Part shown: positions 33,896-42,362 of the stretch, piece after piece
How positions within the stretch are numbered: position 1 is the stretch's first letter
Layout: every line of letters begins with the position of its first letter
Origin: Ruminococcus sp. UBA1409
GTDB taxonomy: Bacteria > Bacillota > Clostridia > Oscillospirales > Ruminococcaceae
DNA length: 64,000 bases
Assembly: GCA_002305045.1 (NCBI GenBank)
Contig: DBPX01000016.1
Coordinates: 144,735-208,734, forward strand
Direction: 5' to 3'
Position numbers and translations under genes: made by a program
The notes under the pieces: generated by a model
What the model saw: only the letters and a program-made list of their open reading frames with translations
Databases searched by the model: none
Told to the model about the DNA's origin: nothing

Positions 33896-35221
33896 TCAGG
33901 ACCTGCCGCCGTGGCTTTTTTTCCACTCCTTTATCGAGTTAAGCCTCGCCTTGTACTTAGCCTCGAGACCCTCCTCGGTGGGCTTATAATACTCCCTGCC
34001 AAGAAGGCTGTCGGGAAGGCACTGCATATCGGTCAGCTTATCCTTGAAGTCGTGGGCGTATTTGTAGCCCTTGCCGTAGTCAAGCTCCTTCATAAGCCTT
34101 GTAGGAGCGTTTCTTATGTTGAGCGGAACAGGGTCTGAGAGGGTGTTAAGAGCGTCCTCCCTTGCATAGTTATACGCCATGTAGACGGCGTTTGACTTAG
34201 GAGATATAGACATATACACCACCGCATGGGTTAGGTGGACATTACACTCCGGCATCCCAAGAAAATGGCACGCCTGATAGCAGGCGACGGCAAGCTCTAA
34301 AGCCTTGGAGTCTGCAATTCCTATATCCTCACTGGCAAATCTTACTATCCTCCTTGCAATATACAGGGGGTCCTCCCCTGCCTCTAGCATTCTTGCGAGC
34401 CAGTAAATGGCGGCGTCAGGGTCGGAGTTTCTCATGGATTTATGAAGAGCGGATATCAGGTTGTAATGCTCCTCGCCGTTTTTATCGTAAAGAAGATTCT
34501 TTCTTTGAGTACACTGCTCGATTATATCCTTAGTGACAATGTACGAGCCGTCTTTGACATCGCTGTTCATGACGGCAATTTCAAGTATGGAAAGAGCCGA
34601 CCTTGCGTCTCCGTTTGAAAACTCGGCGATTATCCCAAGAAGCTCGTCGTCAGCCTTGACATTAAGCTCGCCAAAGCCCCGTTCATCGGTGAGCGCCCGT
34701 TTTAAAATGCGCAGGATATCCTCCGTACCGAGCGGCTTCAGCACAAAAACCCTGCATCTTGAAAGCAGGGCGCTGTTGACCTCAAAGGAGGGATTCCCTG
34801 TTGTGGCTCCAATCAGGATTATGCTCCCCTTTTCGACAAAGGGCAAAAAAGCGTCCTGCTGGGCCTTGTTGAAGCGGTGAATCTCGTCGACGAACACAAC
34901 GGTCTTATCCCCGTACCGCCTGTTTTCCTCCGCCTTTATCATAACCTCCTTTATATCCTTGATTCCGCTTGTGACGGCGGAGAAGTCGATAAAGGAGGCT
35001 TTAGTGTGATTCGCTATAATCCTGGCAAGAGTCGTCTTTCCGACTCCAGGGGGACCCCAGAATATCATTGAGGACAGCATATCGTTTTCAATCAGCCGCC
35101 TTAGGATTCTTCCCGGACCGATAAGATGCTCCTGACCCGCAACCTCCTCAAGGCTTCTAGGTCTTAGCCTTGCGGCAAGCGGAGACGCCGATATGCCGTC
35201 AAATAAGCTGCTTTGCTCCAT
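33896..35221 (-). CDS. rarA: Replication-associated recombination protein A (RarA/MgsA)
   Basis: A 441-residue AAA+ ATPase: Walker A GPPGVGKTTLARIIANHT, Walker B VFVDEIHRF, sensor-1 region LIGATTGNPSFEVNSALLSR with the arginine finger, then the RarA C-terminal domain (FASEDIGIADSKALELAVAC, LLGREYYKPTEEGLE). It works at stalled replication forks. It is 20 bp downstream of the membrane-fusion lipoprotein on the same strand. The neighbouring genes give no functional link. Confidence 0.96.
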   Translation of the reverse strand: MEQSSLFDGISASPLAARLRPRSLEEVAGQEHLIGPGRILRRLIENDMLSSMIFWGPPGVGKTTLARIIANHTKASFIDFSAVTSGIKDIKEVMIKAEENRRYGDKTVVFVDEIHRFNKAQQDAFLPFVEKGSIILIGATTGNPSFEVNSALLSRCRVFVLKPLGTEDILRILKRALTDERGFGELNVKADDELLGIIAEFSNGDARSALSILEIAVMNSDVKDGSYIVTKDIIEQCTQRKNLLYDKNGEEHYNLISALHKSMRNSDPDAAIYWLARMLEAGEDPLYIARRIVRFASEDIGIADSKALELAVACYQACHFLGMPECNVHLTHAVVYMSISPKSNAVYMAYNYAREDALNTLSDPVPLNIRNAPTRLMKELDYGKGYKYAHDFKDKLTDMQCLPDSLLGREYYKPTEEGLEAKYKARLNSIKEWKKSHGGRS

Positions 35222-35241
35222 AATAAACCCTTTTGCAGGTG

Positions 35242-36264
35242 TTAGGGCAGAACAAGGGTCTCGTTGCCCTCAAGACCTGCGGTTATCTCGGTTTTATCGC
35301 CGGAAACTATCCCGACAGACACGCTGGTTTGTATCTTAACGCCGTTTATAAGCACATTCACCGCATAGCCGTTTCCAAACTCAAAGACGGCGTTGGAGGG
35401 TACTATGACGGCATCGTCCCGTCTTAGAGTGGTAAAGGTCACCTGAATCGTGCCGAAGCTCTCAAAGTCGACATCCTCGTCAGGCTTTATTACAAAGCGG
35501 TTGACGCTGTAGCTGTGCTGCATTCCTCCGAACTCGCCTGTAAACTCCTCGGAGACGACATCCACAACCGTGCCGGTGGTGTTTACAAGAGCGCCCTGGT
35601 CGATATCGACCTTTGCGCCGAAGCCTATTTTCCCGAGGCTGCCGTTATCGTTTGCGGAAAGGCAGACCCTTGAGGTGTCAACAATGGTGCAAAGCGTCGC
35701 ATTTTTGGCTATTGTTGAGCCGGCGCCGTATCTTCCGACATAGGTAATCTTTCCGTCATAGGGTGCCTTTATTTCAAGGAACTCCCGCCTTGCAACGAGG
35801 TCGTCATACTTAGCCTGCTCGATGGCAAGGTCGATTTCGGCAAACATGGTGTCCTCGCTGTCAGGGTCCTCATCGTAGAAGATTTCATAGGTTGACCTTG
35901 CGGACTCTAGGGTAAGCTCCTGCACCCTTATGTCGTTTTCAAGCGACTCCGAATCGAGAGTTGCGATAACATCGCCCTCCTTGACATCCATCTCCTCACG
36001 GACATTTATAGAGGCTATAGTGCCTCCCATCATGGTAAATGAAAGGTCGGTATAGTAAGGAGTGGTGAAGTCGGCGTCTATTACAGTCTGCTCCAAAATG
36101 GTGCCCCTGTAGGCGTTTACTGTGTTGTAGTTGACCTGATTTCCCTGCCTGATAGGTATATAAATCTCGCCGGAAAGGTCCTCGTCCCCTGTGCAGCCGG
36201 AAAGAGCTGTCAGCGAGATGACTGCGGCGAGTGATAAAGCGGCAATACGGCGTATTGATTTCAT
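35242..36264 (-). CDS. Membrane-fusion lipoprotein (HlyD/RND-adaptor type), orphan
   Basis: A 340-residue protein with a lipoprotein signal (lipobox LSGC, Cys24). Adaptor-type layout: a biotinyl-lipoyl-like beta hairpin (GTIASINVREEMDVKEGDVI, then APYDGKITYVGRYGAGSTI) split by a coiled-coil arm (about residues 100-145), followed by beta-barrel and proximal domains (VIVPSNAVFEFGNGYAVNVL). Such adaptors bridge ABC (MacB-like) or other exporters. No transporter gene is next to it, which makes it an orphan. ATG 36264 has AGGAGG 7 bases upstream. Confidence 0.85.
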   Translation of the reverse strand: MKSIRRIAALSLAAVISLTALSGCTGDEDLSGEIYIPIRQGNQVNYNTVNAYRGTILEQTVIDADFTTPYYTDLSFTMMGGTIASINVREEMDVKEGDVIATLDSESLENDIRVQELTLESARSTYEIFYDEDPDSEDTMFAEIDLAIEQAKYDDLVARREFLEIKAPYDGKITYVGRYGAGSTIAKNATLCTIVDTSRVCLSANDNGSLGKIGFGAKVDIDQGALVNTTGTVVDVVSEEFTGEFGGMQHSYSVNRFVIKPDEDVDFESFGTIQVTFTTLRRDDAVIVPSNAVFEFGNGYAVNVLINGVKIQTSVSVGIVSGDKTEITAGLEGNETLVLP

Positions 36265-36318
36265 ATGTAAACCTCCTGTTAAACAGCGAAAGGGATTGAC
36301 CAAAAGCCCATATATTAT

Positions 36319-36347
36319 ATACTACCACAAAACTGAGTAATATACAA
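36319..36347 (-). promoter_or_regulatory. Promoter of the membrane-fusion lipoprotein gene
   Basis: Minus strand TTGTAT (36347-36342), 17 bp, TAGTAT (36324-36319), about 55 bp upstream of the start codon. The hexamers are less close to consensus than others in this window. Confidence 0.55.
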
Positions 36348-36379
36348 TGGTTACATTTGCATAAAAGATAGTCGGAAAT

Positions 36380-37498
36380 TTAGACATCTTCACCAATTGC
36401 GGCGAGATATATTTCCAAAATCAGGCTATTTGACACAAGCGCACCCCTGTCAGTAAGAGAAAAGCTGCTGTCATTGAGCTTAATAAGCCCGTTTTGGGAA
36501 AATATCTCAGCCTTATGTCTAACTCTCCCGGCGTCACCACCCAGCGAGGCGATTTTTTGATAGCTCGCTCCGCTGTCAAGCCTCAACGAGAGCATTATGT
36601 ACTCCTCCAGCATGTTGATATTGTCGTCCTCGACAAGGTCCTCTGAGACGGGGTTATTAATGAAGCCGGCGACATCCGAGGGAATATAAAGCCTTCGTCC
36701 CCCGATAAAGGAGTGCGCTGAGGGACCTATTCCCAGATACTCCTTTAGGGTCCAGTATTTTAGATTGTGCCTTGAGAAGTATCCGGGGAGTGAAAAGTTT
36801 GATATCTCATATCTTGAATAGCCAGAGTCTCTTAGCGTCCGGCAAAGTGAGAGATACATATCGCATACAAGGTCCTCTCCGGCGGCGAGGTCTTTAATCC
36901 CGTCACAGTCAAAGGGGGTGTTTTCCTCGATTTTGAGCATGTATGCGGATATGTGCGGCACCTTAAGCTCTAAAAGCCTTGACACCGACAAAGAGAGGCT
37001 TTCAAGCGTCTGCCCGGGAGTCCCCAGCATCAAATCGCAGGAGATATTATCAACTCCCAGCTCCCTTGCCAAAAGCACGGCATTTTTAGCCTCAGACCAG
37101 CTGTGAAGCCTTCCTAGGAGTGAAAGCTCGCCGTCAACCGCAGACTGCACCCCTATCGAAAGACGGTTGACTCCTGCCTCGATATAGCCGCAGAGCCTCT
37201 TTTTTGTTAAGCTCGAGGGGTTTGCCTCCAGGGTAATTTCAGCGCCGTCGGCAAGCCTGAAGGAGCTTTTAATCTCCTCCATTATAAGCCCTACCGCCTC
37301 GCCGGAAAGACATGAGGGAGTCCCTCCGCCGAAGTAAACGGTGTCAGCCTCGGCGCCCAAATTCTTATACGACCTTATTTTTTGGATTGCCGCCTTTATA
37401 TAGCCGTCAATCAGCTCGTTGGAGCAGCCGACCGAGTAGAAGGCGCAGTACGGGCATTTTCTTATGCAAAACGGAACATGGAGATAAATCCCGAGCAT
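36380..37498 (-). CDS. hemW: Radical SAM protein HemW (heme chaperone family)
   Basis: A 372-residue radical SAM protein. The [4Fe-4S] motif is CIRKCPYC (Cys11, Cys15, Cys18). YFGGGTPSCLS and NRLSIGVQS follow, and HemW-specific SSR motifs (LEANPSSLTKKRL, GPSAHSFIG) are present. It belongs to the coproporphyrinogen-III-oxidase-like clade, in which HemW delivers heme to membrane enzymes and does not oxidise coproporphyrinogen. The long unit GH97-hemW is on one strand with 23 bp between genes. Often annotated HemN, but HemW is more likely given the short length. Confidence 0.9.
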   Translation of the reverse strand: MLGIYLHVPFCIRKCPYCAFYSVGCSNELIDGYIKAAIQKIRSYKNLGAEADTVYFGGGTPSCLSGEAVGLIMEEIKSSFRLADGAEITLEANPSSLTKKRLCGYIEAGVNRLSIGVQSAVDGELSLLGRLHSWSEAKNAVLLARELGVDNISCDLMLGTPGQTLESLSLSVSRLLELKVPHISAYMLKIEENTPFDCDGIKDLAAGEDLVCDMYLSLCRTLRDSGYSRYEISNFSLPGYFSRHNLKYWTLKEYLGIGPSAHSFIGGRRLYIPSDVAGFINNPVSEDLVEDDNINMLEEYIMLSLRLDSGASYQKIASLGGDAGRVRHKAEIFSQNGLIKLNDSSFSLTDRGALVSNSLILEIYLAAIGEDV

Positions 37499-37521
37499 AA
37501 ATCAAGGCTCCTCAAAAGATT

Positions 37522-39984
37522 TTAAACCGGCTTATCGCTCACAGCTAGCATGTCGAGGTCTGGCGCATAGCCCGAATCAAGAGAGAATTTGACGGTGTTT
37601 TCTCCCTTGTCAAGACTTACAGTGATGCTCTCGGAGTCTGGCATGTCAAAGCCCTGACTTATAAGCCCGGTCATACTGTATTTATCCTTGGAATTGACTG
37701 TGATATCAAGGCTTCTTGACTCGCCGGAGCAGAAGTATACTATCAGCTCATACTCGCCCGCCTCGTCGACGGTGACAGAGGCTGTTACCGAGTTAAACCC
37801 GCCGTTTCCGACATATCCGACCTTTTGCTCTCCGCTGCACATCATCGAGTAGCTGACGACCGCCGAGCCGGATAGCTTTCCGTCCTCCATTTCGTAGTAG
37901 GTATAGCCCTCCTTCCTTGCGTTAAGAGGCTCCTCTACGGATGTATCAAGCTCTCCCTTGGTTATAAGGACGGCGGCTCCGCCGATTTCCAAAAGCTCAA
38001 GGCTTAGGCTGTCCTTATTTGTCACCTTGGAGGTAGTAAGAACGAGGTCACGGCTTTCATCGTCGGAATATATGTAGGCTGTATACTCGCCGTCCGGCAG
38101 GAAGTCTAGCGATATGTCGTAGCTTCTTTCCGAAAGACTCATGGCGCCAATGTAATAGTCCTCACCGTCGGAGCGCATAAAGACTGCATGCTCCCCGGGA
38201 TAGCCGTCTATAAGGCTTGACTGCGTCCACGCAGTAGGCATCCTTGAAAGAAGCGGAAGCCCAAGATAATACGGGAAGGAATACGCCGAGCTTGCAAAAT
38301 GCTGCAGCGCCGACTCGTAGACAATCGCCTTTGCAAGGCTGAAGCCTGCGCTCTCACCGGTTTTGGATATCGCTATACAGCTGGGAGTATAGTCCATAGA
38401 GCCGGTTACATTTCTTGTAAATGGGTACATAAGGCAGTTCTTGGGAGTCGGCGATGTCGACCACTTTCTGAACTCCTCGCCCAAAACAGCCTCGCTTGAC
38501 ATTATGTTGGGATAGGTTCTTGTCTCTCCGCAGGGATTTATACACCCGTGGTAATAAATCATCAGCTCGTATTTTGCGCCTATCTCCGCACAGTTGCGCA
38601 TGACCTCGAGAACATCAATATCGTCGCTCTCGAAGTAGTCGGTCTTTACGCCTACCACTCCCCAATCATGCCACTTTGAAAACAGCTCCTCAATCTCCTC
38701 GGGAGTTTTAAGATCCAGGTAATTAACCCATAGGATTATCCCGACGCCCTTGTCGGCTGCGTAGTCGCAGAGCTCGGCAATCCTGTCCTCAAAGGCGGGC
38801 CAGCCTGCGTCAAGACAGCAATACTCCCAGCCGTTCTCGCTCGAAAAGTCTACATGGTCGATCTGGACATCATAGTTGGACTGGTCTCCTCCCGACCACC
38901 AGGACCAGGACACCTTGCCCGGCTTTATCCAGTCGGTTGACTCAAAGAGCTTTTCGTCCATGGGAGGGCAAAGAGAATCTATAACATCGGACAAAACAAG
39001 CTCTCCAAGCTCGTCGGTTATTATTGCAGCTCTCCATGGGGTTGTGAAGGAGTTTTGCGTCCTAACCTCCTCAATTCTTATATGCCCGGGGCTTGCAAGC
39101 TCGTCGGTGACCTCGTTTGCTGGGTCCCTGTCAAAGCCGAACTGCCAGTGAAGTGCCGCACTGCCGGACGAGGTCTCAAGGACGCTCTTTACATAGCTTA
39201 TATCCTCTGCATAGACATCAGACTCGGAGAACAAAAGCCAGCTGTCCCCGGTGTAGGCGGTGACGGGGGTGTTGAACACTCCCGAATGGTTGACAAGCTC
39301 GTCGTAGCTTCTTTCTATATAGTCATACTCGTAGGTTGCGCTGTAGCCTCCGGCAAAGGTTACGGTGTCCTCGGGGAGGTTAATTTCGCTCGTCTCGTTT
39401 ATTACAAACACCGAGCCGTTTCCCACCCCGGAGTTGACATCCTCATACCTATAGGCAAAGCCGTCGTCGTAGACTCTTATAGAAAGCGTCAGGCTTGCGT
39501 CCCCCTTTTTAAGGAACACCTGCCTTTGCATACAGTGGTCACGGCAGCTGACGCCCTCTAGGGAGACGGTCAGGGCGGTATCGTACTCATCGTCGATTTC
39601 GTCTGCTCTGTCATAAGAGGTTATTGACTCTATGCCGGTCGAAAAATCGCAGCCGGAAAGAGTAATTCCCAGCCTTGACGGGAGGATTGCCTCCTTGCCG
39701 TGGCAGACTACGCTGTAATAAAGCCCTCCAGCCTCGTCCTGCCAAAAATATGCGCTGATTCCTCCGTCAGGAGAGGAGGTAGTGAGCTCCTTTAGCGCAT
39801 AGAGCTTTACATCGTTGTATTCTTCCCTGCTTGACGACTGTCTGACTACGCTTATCTCATTCTTAGGCTCGGAATTGACGCCGCCGTTCTCGCTTATAAC
39901 ATCGGTATCGGAGCAGCCAAAAAGAGAGGTCAGCGCAATAAGCGCAGACATCACAAATGCCGCCGCCCGCTTAAATCTAATCAT
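37522..39984 (-). CDS. GH97 family glycoside hydrolase with C-terminal carbohydrate-binding domain, lipoprotein
   Basis: An 820-residue secreted lipoprotein (lipobox LFGC). A GH97 N-terminal beta domain (about 40-330), the catalytic TIM barrel (about 340-610) with KPGKVSWSWWSGG, GVVGVKTDYFESDD (Asp449) and NIMSSEAVLGEE (Glu498), and a C-terminal CBM6/35-like domain (about 690-820). An Asp in the GVKTDYF position fits the retaining GH97 subgroup (alpha-galactosidase type) rather than inverting SusB-type alpha-glucosidases; this needs an alignment. The 16-residue spacer between signal and core is Asn/Glu rich. Confidence 0.88.
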   Translation of the reverse strand: MIRFKRAAAFVMSALIALTSLFGCSDTDVISENGGVNSEPKNEISVVRQSSSREEYNDVKLYALKELTTSSPDGGISAYFWQDEAGGLYYSVVCHGKEAILPSRLGITLSGCDFSTGIESITSYDRADEIDDEYDTALTVSLEGVSCRDHCMQRQVFLKKGDASLTLSIRVYDDGFAYRYEDVNSGVGNGSVFVINETSEINLPEDTVTFAGGYSATYEYDYIERSYDELVNHSGVFNTPVTAYTGDSWLLFSESDVYAEDISYVKSVLETSSGSAALHWQFGFDRDPANEVTDELASPGHIRIEEVRTQNSFTTPWRAAIITDELGELVLSDVIDSLCPPMDEKLFESTDWIKPGKVSWSWWSGGDQSNYDVQIDHVDFSSENGWEYCCLDAGWPAFEDRIAELCDYAADKGVGIILWVNYLDLKTPEEIEELFSKWHDWGVVGVKTDYFESDDIDVLEVMRNCAEIGAKYELMIYYHGCINPCGETRTYPNIMSSEAVLGEEFRKWSTSPTPKNCLMYPFTRNVTGSMDYTPSCIAISKTGESAGFSLAKAIVYESALQHFASSAYSFPYYLGLPLLSRMPTAWTQSSLIDGYPGEHAVFMRSDGEDYYIGAMSLSERSYDISLDFLPDGEYTAYIYSDDESRDLVLTTSKVTNKDSLSLELLEIGGAAVLITKGELDTSVEEPLNARKEGYTYYEMEDGKLSGSAVVSYSMMCSGEQKVGYVGNGGFNSVTASVTVDEAGEYELIVYFCSGESRSLDITVNSKDKYSMTGLISQGFDMPDSESITVSLDKGENTVKFSLDSGYAPDLDMLAVSDKPV

Positions 39985-40012
39985 AATGCCCTCCTAGAGT
40001 CATTTTAGATAA

Positions 40013-40041
40013 ATTGTAGCACATAAAATGCCTAAATTCAA
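40013..40041 (-). promoter_or_regulatory. Promoter of the GH97 gene
   Basis: Minus strand TTGAAT (40041-40036), 17 bp, TACAAT (40018-40013), about 30 bp before the start codon. Confidence 0.65.
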
Positions 40042-40129
40042 TCAATAAGCACAAAAAGCTTCGGATTTGTCTATATAACAATCAGTATCGGACAATCTTA
40101 TGCTGTAATAATTTTGGTATAAATACAAT

Positions 40130-40576
40130 TTACAGCTCAACGCTTTTACATTCGCTTATGGCGTTCTCTAGAATCTCTAAGGGAAAGCCGAAGCCCATGT
40201 ATCCCTTCCTTAAGCACTCAATGTAGCTAGGCGAGGGCATTCTAAGAGGATGACCGTCAGCCATTATGTACACCATGGCGTCAAGAGTGATGCGGCTACC
40301 GTCCCGGCATAAGACCTCTACGGGGATAATCTTTTTGTAGTAATAACCCGGGTAGTCCTCATAGCTATCAAGCTCTATTTCGTCCCGCTCTGAAATCTCC
40401 CAGACGACAGCAGGCGTCACGGCGCCCTCGCACGGCTCGACGGTAGCGTGCTTCCTTAAAGAAAGCCTCCAGCCATTTAGCATCGAGGTGCCTACTATCC
40501 TTGCGTCAGGCGCACGGGTTTTCATGTCCTCAACCGACATATTGCTGCCGTATGCGATGTAATAAGCTTTAAGCAT
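40130..40576 (-). CDS. Gamma-glutamylcyclotransferase-like (GGCT/AIG2) protein
   Basis: A 148-residue protein with the YIAYGSNMS substrate loop and the Glu of LDSYEDYPGYY at the place of the catalytic acid of gamma-glutamylcyclotransferases. The fold family acts on gamma-glutamyl amino acids or gamma-glutamylamines, but many members have unknown substrates. It follows the nucleoside-hydrolase-like gene by 42 bp on the same strand and is probably in its operon. No glutathione-pathway gene is nearby. Confidence 0.82.
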   Translation of the reverse strand: MLKAYYIAYGSNMSVEDMKTRAPDARIVGTSMLNGWRLSLRKHATVEPCEGAVTPAVVWEISERDEIELDSYEDYPGYYYKKIIPVEVLCRDGSRITLDAMVYIMADGHPLRMPSPSYIECLRKGYMGFGFPLEILENAISECKSVEL

Positions 40577-40618
40577 AATAAATCACTTCTATCATATACA
40601 ATCTTTTTAGGCGAGCCG

Positions 40619-41521
40619 TCAGCCTTCAAGCCCGCCGTAGATAAGCTCCAGCTTAGTGATAAAATCCTCCAGGATAAACCTTGAGTTTATGCTCTTGTAA
40701 ACCCTGATTTTGGGTCTTTTTTCAGGGAGGATTTCCTCATAGGTGGTATCCTCCCTTATAATCGGAGCAGCTATATATTCATAGCTTCCGCAGTTTGGGT
40801 CAAGGGCAACTCCAACAGCGGGAGAGTCTCCTAAGGACCAGCTCTCCCCTGCCGTCCAGCCGGCAAACTCCGAGCAGTTATAGGATATCATATTCTCAAA
40901 AAGATGCCGTCCTATCTCGCCGCAGGGATAAATCCTGCGCTGTATCTCGGCAAGACCTATATGCATTGTGGAGTAAACGGGAAACGGAATCAGCCAAAGC
41001 TGGACTCCGCTTGAAAGCACGAAATTGGCAGCCTCTATATCGTTTCCAGAGTTGAACTCCCTGAAGTAGGGATTAGGGTTTTCAAGACTCTGACCGCCTA
41101 TCCACACTACAGTCATCCTGCCTATTATCTCAGGACATTCTCTTATCGCCGAGGCTACATTGGTTATGGCTCCCAGGCAAAGAACATAAAGCGGCTTTTT
41201 ATCCTCCCTTTTCGCCTCCTCGATGAGATATTTTGCCGCCGGGGACAGCTCTCCCTTTGGTATCCGGGGCAGCTTCTCATCCTCCCCCATAAGGATGGGG
41301 ACATCTATTTTCATGGCCGAGACTATGGTTTTTATCTCCTTATAGCTTTTCTTGACAGTGCCAAAAGCTCCAAAATGCTCGGCAAAAATCGCACGGACCT
41401 CCAGCTTTTTGCTCATAAGAGCGTGCGCTATTGCAAACGGGTCGTCAGCCTCGCAGGCGGCGTCGCTGTCAATAATAACTCTTATTCTCTTATACTCAGG
41501 AACATCGTAGGCAAGTCCCAT
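40619..41521 (-). CDS. Nucleoside-hydrolase-like enzyme (IUNH superfamily)
   Basis: A 300-residue protein of the inosine-uridine nucleoside hydrolase superfamily. The calcium-binding N terminus is DSDAACEADDPFAIAHAL, which is two residues longer than the canonical DTDPGIDDALA and matches the divergent subfamily with DxDxxxExDD. PLYVLCLGAITNVASAIRE and the central region EFNSGNDIEAANFVLS are family-typical. Canonical members hydrolyse N-ribosides; activity here is uncertain. ATG 41521 with AGAGGTGG just upstream. It has its own divergent promoter. Confidence 0.8.
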   Translation of the reverse strand: MGLAYDVPEYKRIRVIIDSDAACEADDPFAIAHALMSKKLEVRAIFAEHFGAFGTVKKSYKEIKTIVSAMKIDVPILMGEDEKLPRIPKGELSPAAKYLIEEAKREDKKPLYVLCLGAITNVASAIRECPEIIGRMTVVWIGGQSLENPNPYFREFNSGNDIEAANFVLSSGVQLWLIPFPVYSTMHIGLAEIQRRIYPCGEIGRHLFENMISYNCSEFAGWTAGESWSLGDSPAVGVALDPNCGSYEYIAAPIIREDTTYEEILPEKRPKIRVYKSINSRFILEDFITKLELIYGGLEG

Positions 41522-41540
41522 AAGTCCACCTCTAAACACT

Positions 41541-41589
41541 ATTATAGTCGGGATAATCCCCCGTCAAATACAGTATATATGATAATCCC
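41541..41589 (-). promoter_or_regulatory. Promoter with repeated GGGATAATCCC operator-like motif
   Basis: Minus strand TTTGAC (41568-41563), 16 bp, TATAAT (41546-41541). Inside the spacer lies the palindrome GGGATAATCCC (41550-41560), and a second GATAATCCCG copy is at 41581-41590, upstream of the -35. They could bind a regulator of the nucleoside-hydrolase-like gene. This fills part of the divergent region 41522-41680. Confidence 0.55.
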
Positions 41590-41595
41590 GCCGTG

Positions 41596-41657
41596 GTCAA
41601 GGCTTTTAGGCTCAACGGCCTTGACATATTGACAAGCCTCTTTAGCTGTGATACCAT
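41596..41657 (+). promoter_or_regulatory. Promoter of the methyltransferase gene with inverted repeat
   Basis: TTGACA (41629-41634), 17 bp, TACCAT (41652-41657). Just upstream a perfect repeat GTCAAGGC/GCCTTGAC (41596-41603 and 41618-41625) partly overlaps an alternative -35. It may be an operator. Confidence 0.55.
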
Positions 41658-41680
41658 GCAGGTTAAGGAGGGATTGTGTG

Positions 41681-42358
41681 ATGGAGGACAAAAGGTATTA
41701 TCAGGCGTACGACATTAGATACAAGGCCGCACATTCCAAGGGAGTAAGCTGGGCGAGCGAGTCAAGCACTCCGATGGTCATAAAAACTATCGAAAAATAC
41801 GGCATAAGCAAGGAAAGCGCCCTGCTTGAAATAGGCTGCGGCGAGGGCAGAGACTCCAAAGCTGTCCTTGAGCTGGGATATAACCTTCTTGCAACCGATG
41901 TCTCGGGCGAGGCGGTGTTATACTGTCAAAGGCTTATGCCCGAGTATAAGTCCCGTTTTAGGTTGCTGGACTGTCTTACGGGCGAGCTTGATGAAAGCTA
42001 TGATTTTATCTACTCTGTCGCAGTAATACATATGCTCGTCCTAGATTGTGACAGGGACGGCTTCTATCAGTTCATAAAGCGGCACCTAAAGCCTGACGGT
42101 ATTGCACTTATCTTAACGATGGGCGACGGCGAAACACAGATGCAGACCGATATTAACTCAGCCTTCGACATAGTACAGAGGTCGCACGAGAGCGGCAAAA
42201 TGATGGTAGCCTCGACCTCATGCAGGATGGTTTCGTTTGAGAGCTTTAGAAAGGAGCTTGAAAGAAACGGTCTTTATATAATCGAGGACGGGCTTACCGA
42301 CTCCCCGCCCGATTTTAACAGCCTTCTTTACGCTGTGGTGAGACGGTCTCGGACATAA
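41681..42358 (+). CDS. Class I SAM-dependent methyltransferase
   Basis: A 225-residue protein. Motif I is LLEIGCGEGRDSKAVLE, which binds SAM; ATDVSGEAVLYCQRL (acidic motif II) and VAVIHMLVLD (post-motif III region) follow. The layout looks like the tellurite-resistance TehB / small-molecule methyltransferase group, but the substrate cannot be read from the sequence. AAGGAGGG about 9 bases upstream of ATG 41681 sets the start. It stands alone, divergent from the nucleoside-hydrolase-like gene, and converges on the FAD-Rieske gene with 4 bp between the stops. Confidence 0.85.
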   Translation: MEDKRYYQAYDIRYKAAHSKGVSWASESSTPMVIKTIEKYGISKESALLEIGCGEGRDSKAVLELGYNLLATDVSGEAVLYCQRLMPEYKSRFRLLDCLTGELDESYDFIYSVAVIHMLVLDCDRDGFYQFIKRHLKPDGIALILTMGDGETQMQTDINSAFDIVQRSHESGKMMVASTSCRMVSFESFRKELERNGLYIIEDGLTDSPPDFNSLLYAVVRRSRT

Positions 42359-42362
42359 AACG

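Noticed and set aside
36380-37498. Coproporphyrinogen III oxidase HemN
   Set aside because: Length and motifs fit HemW, and no other heme synthesis gene is in the window.
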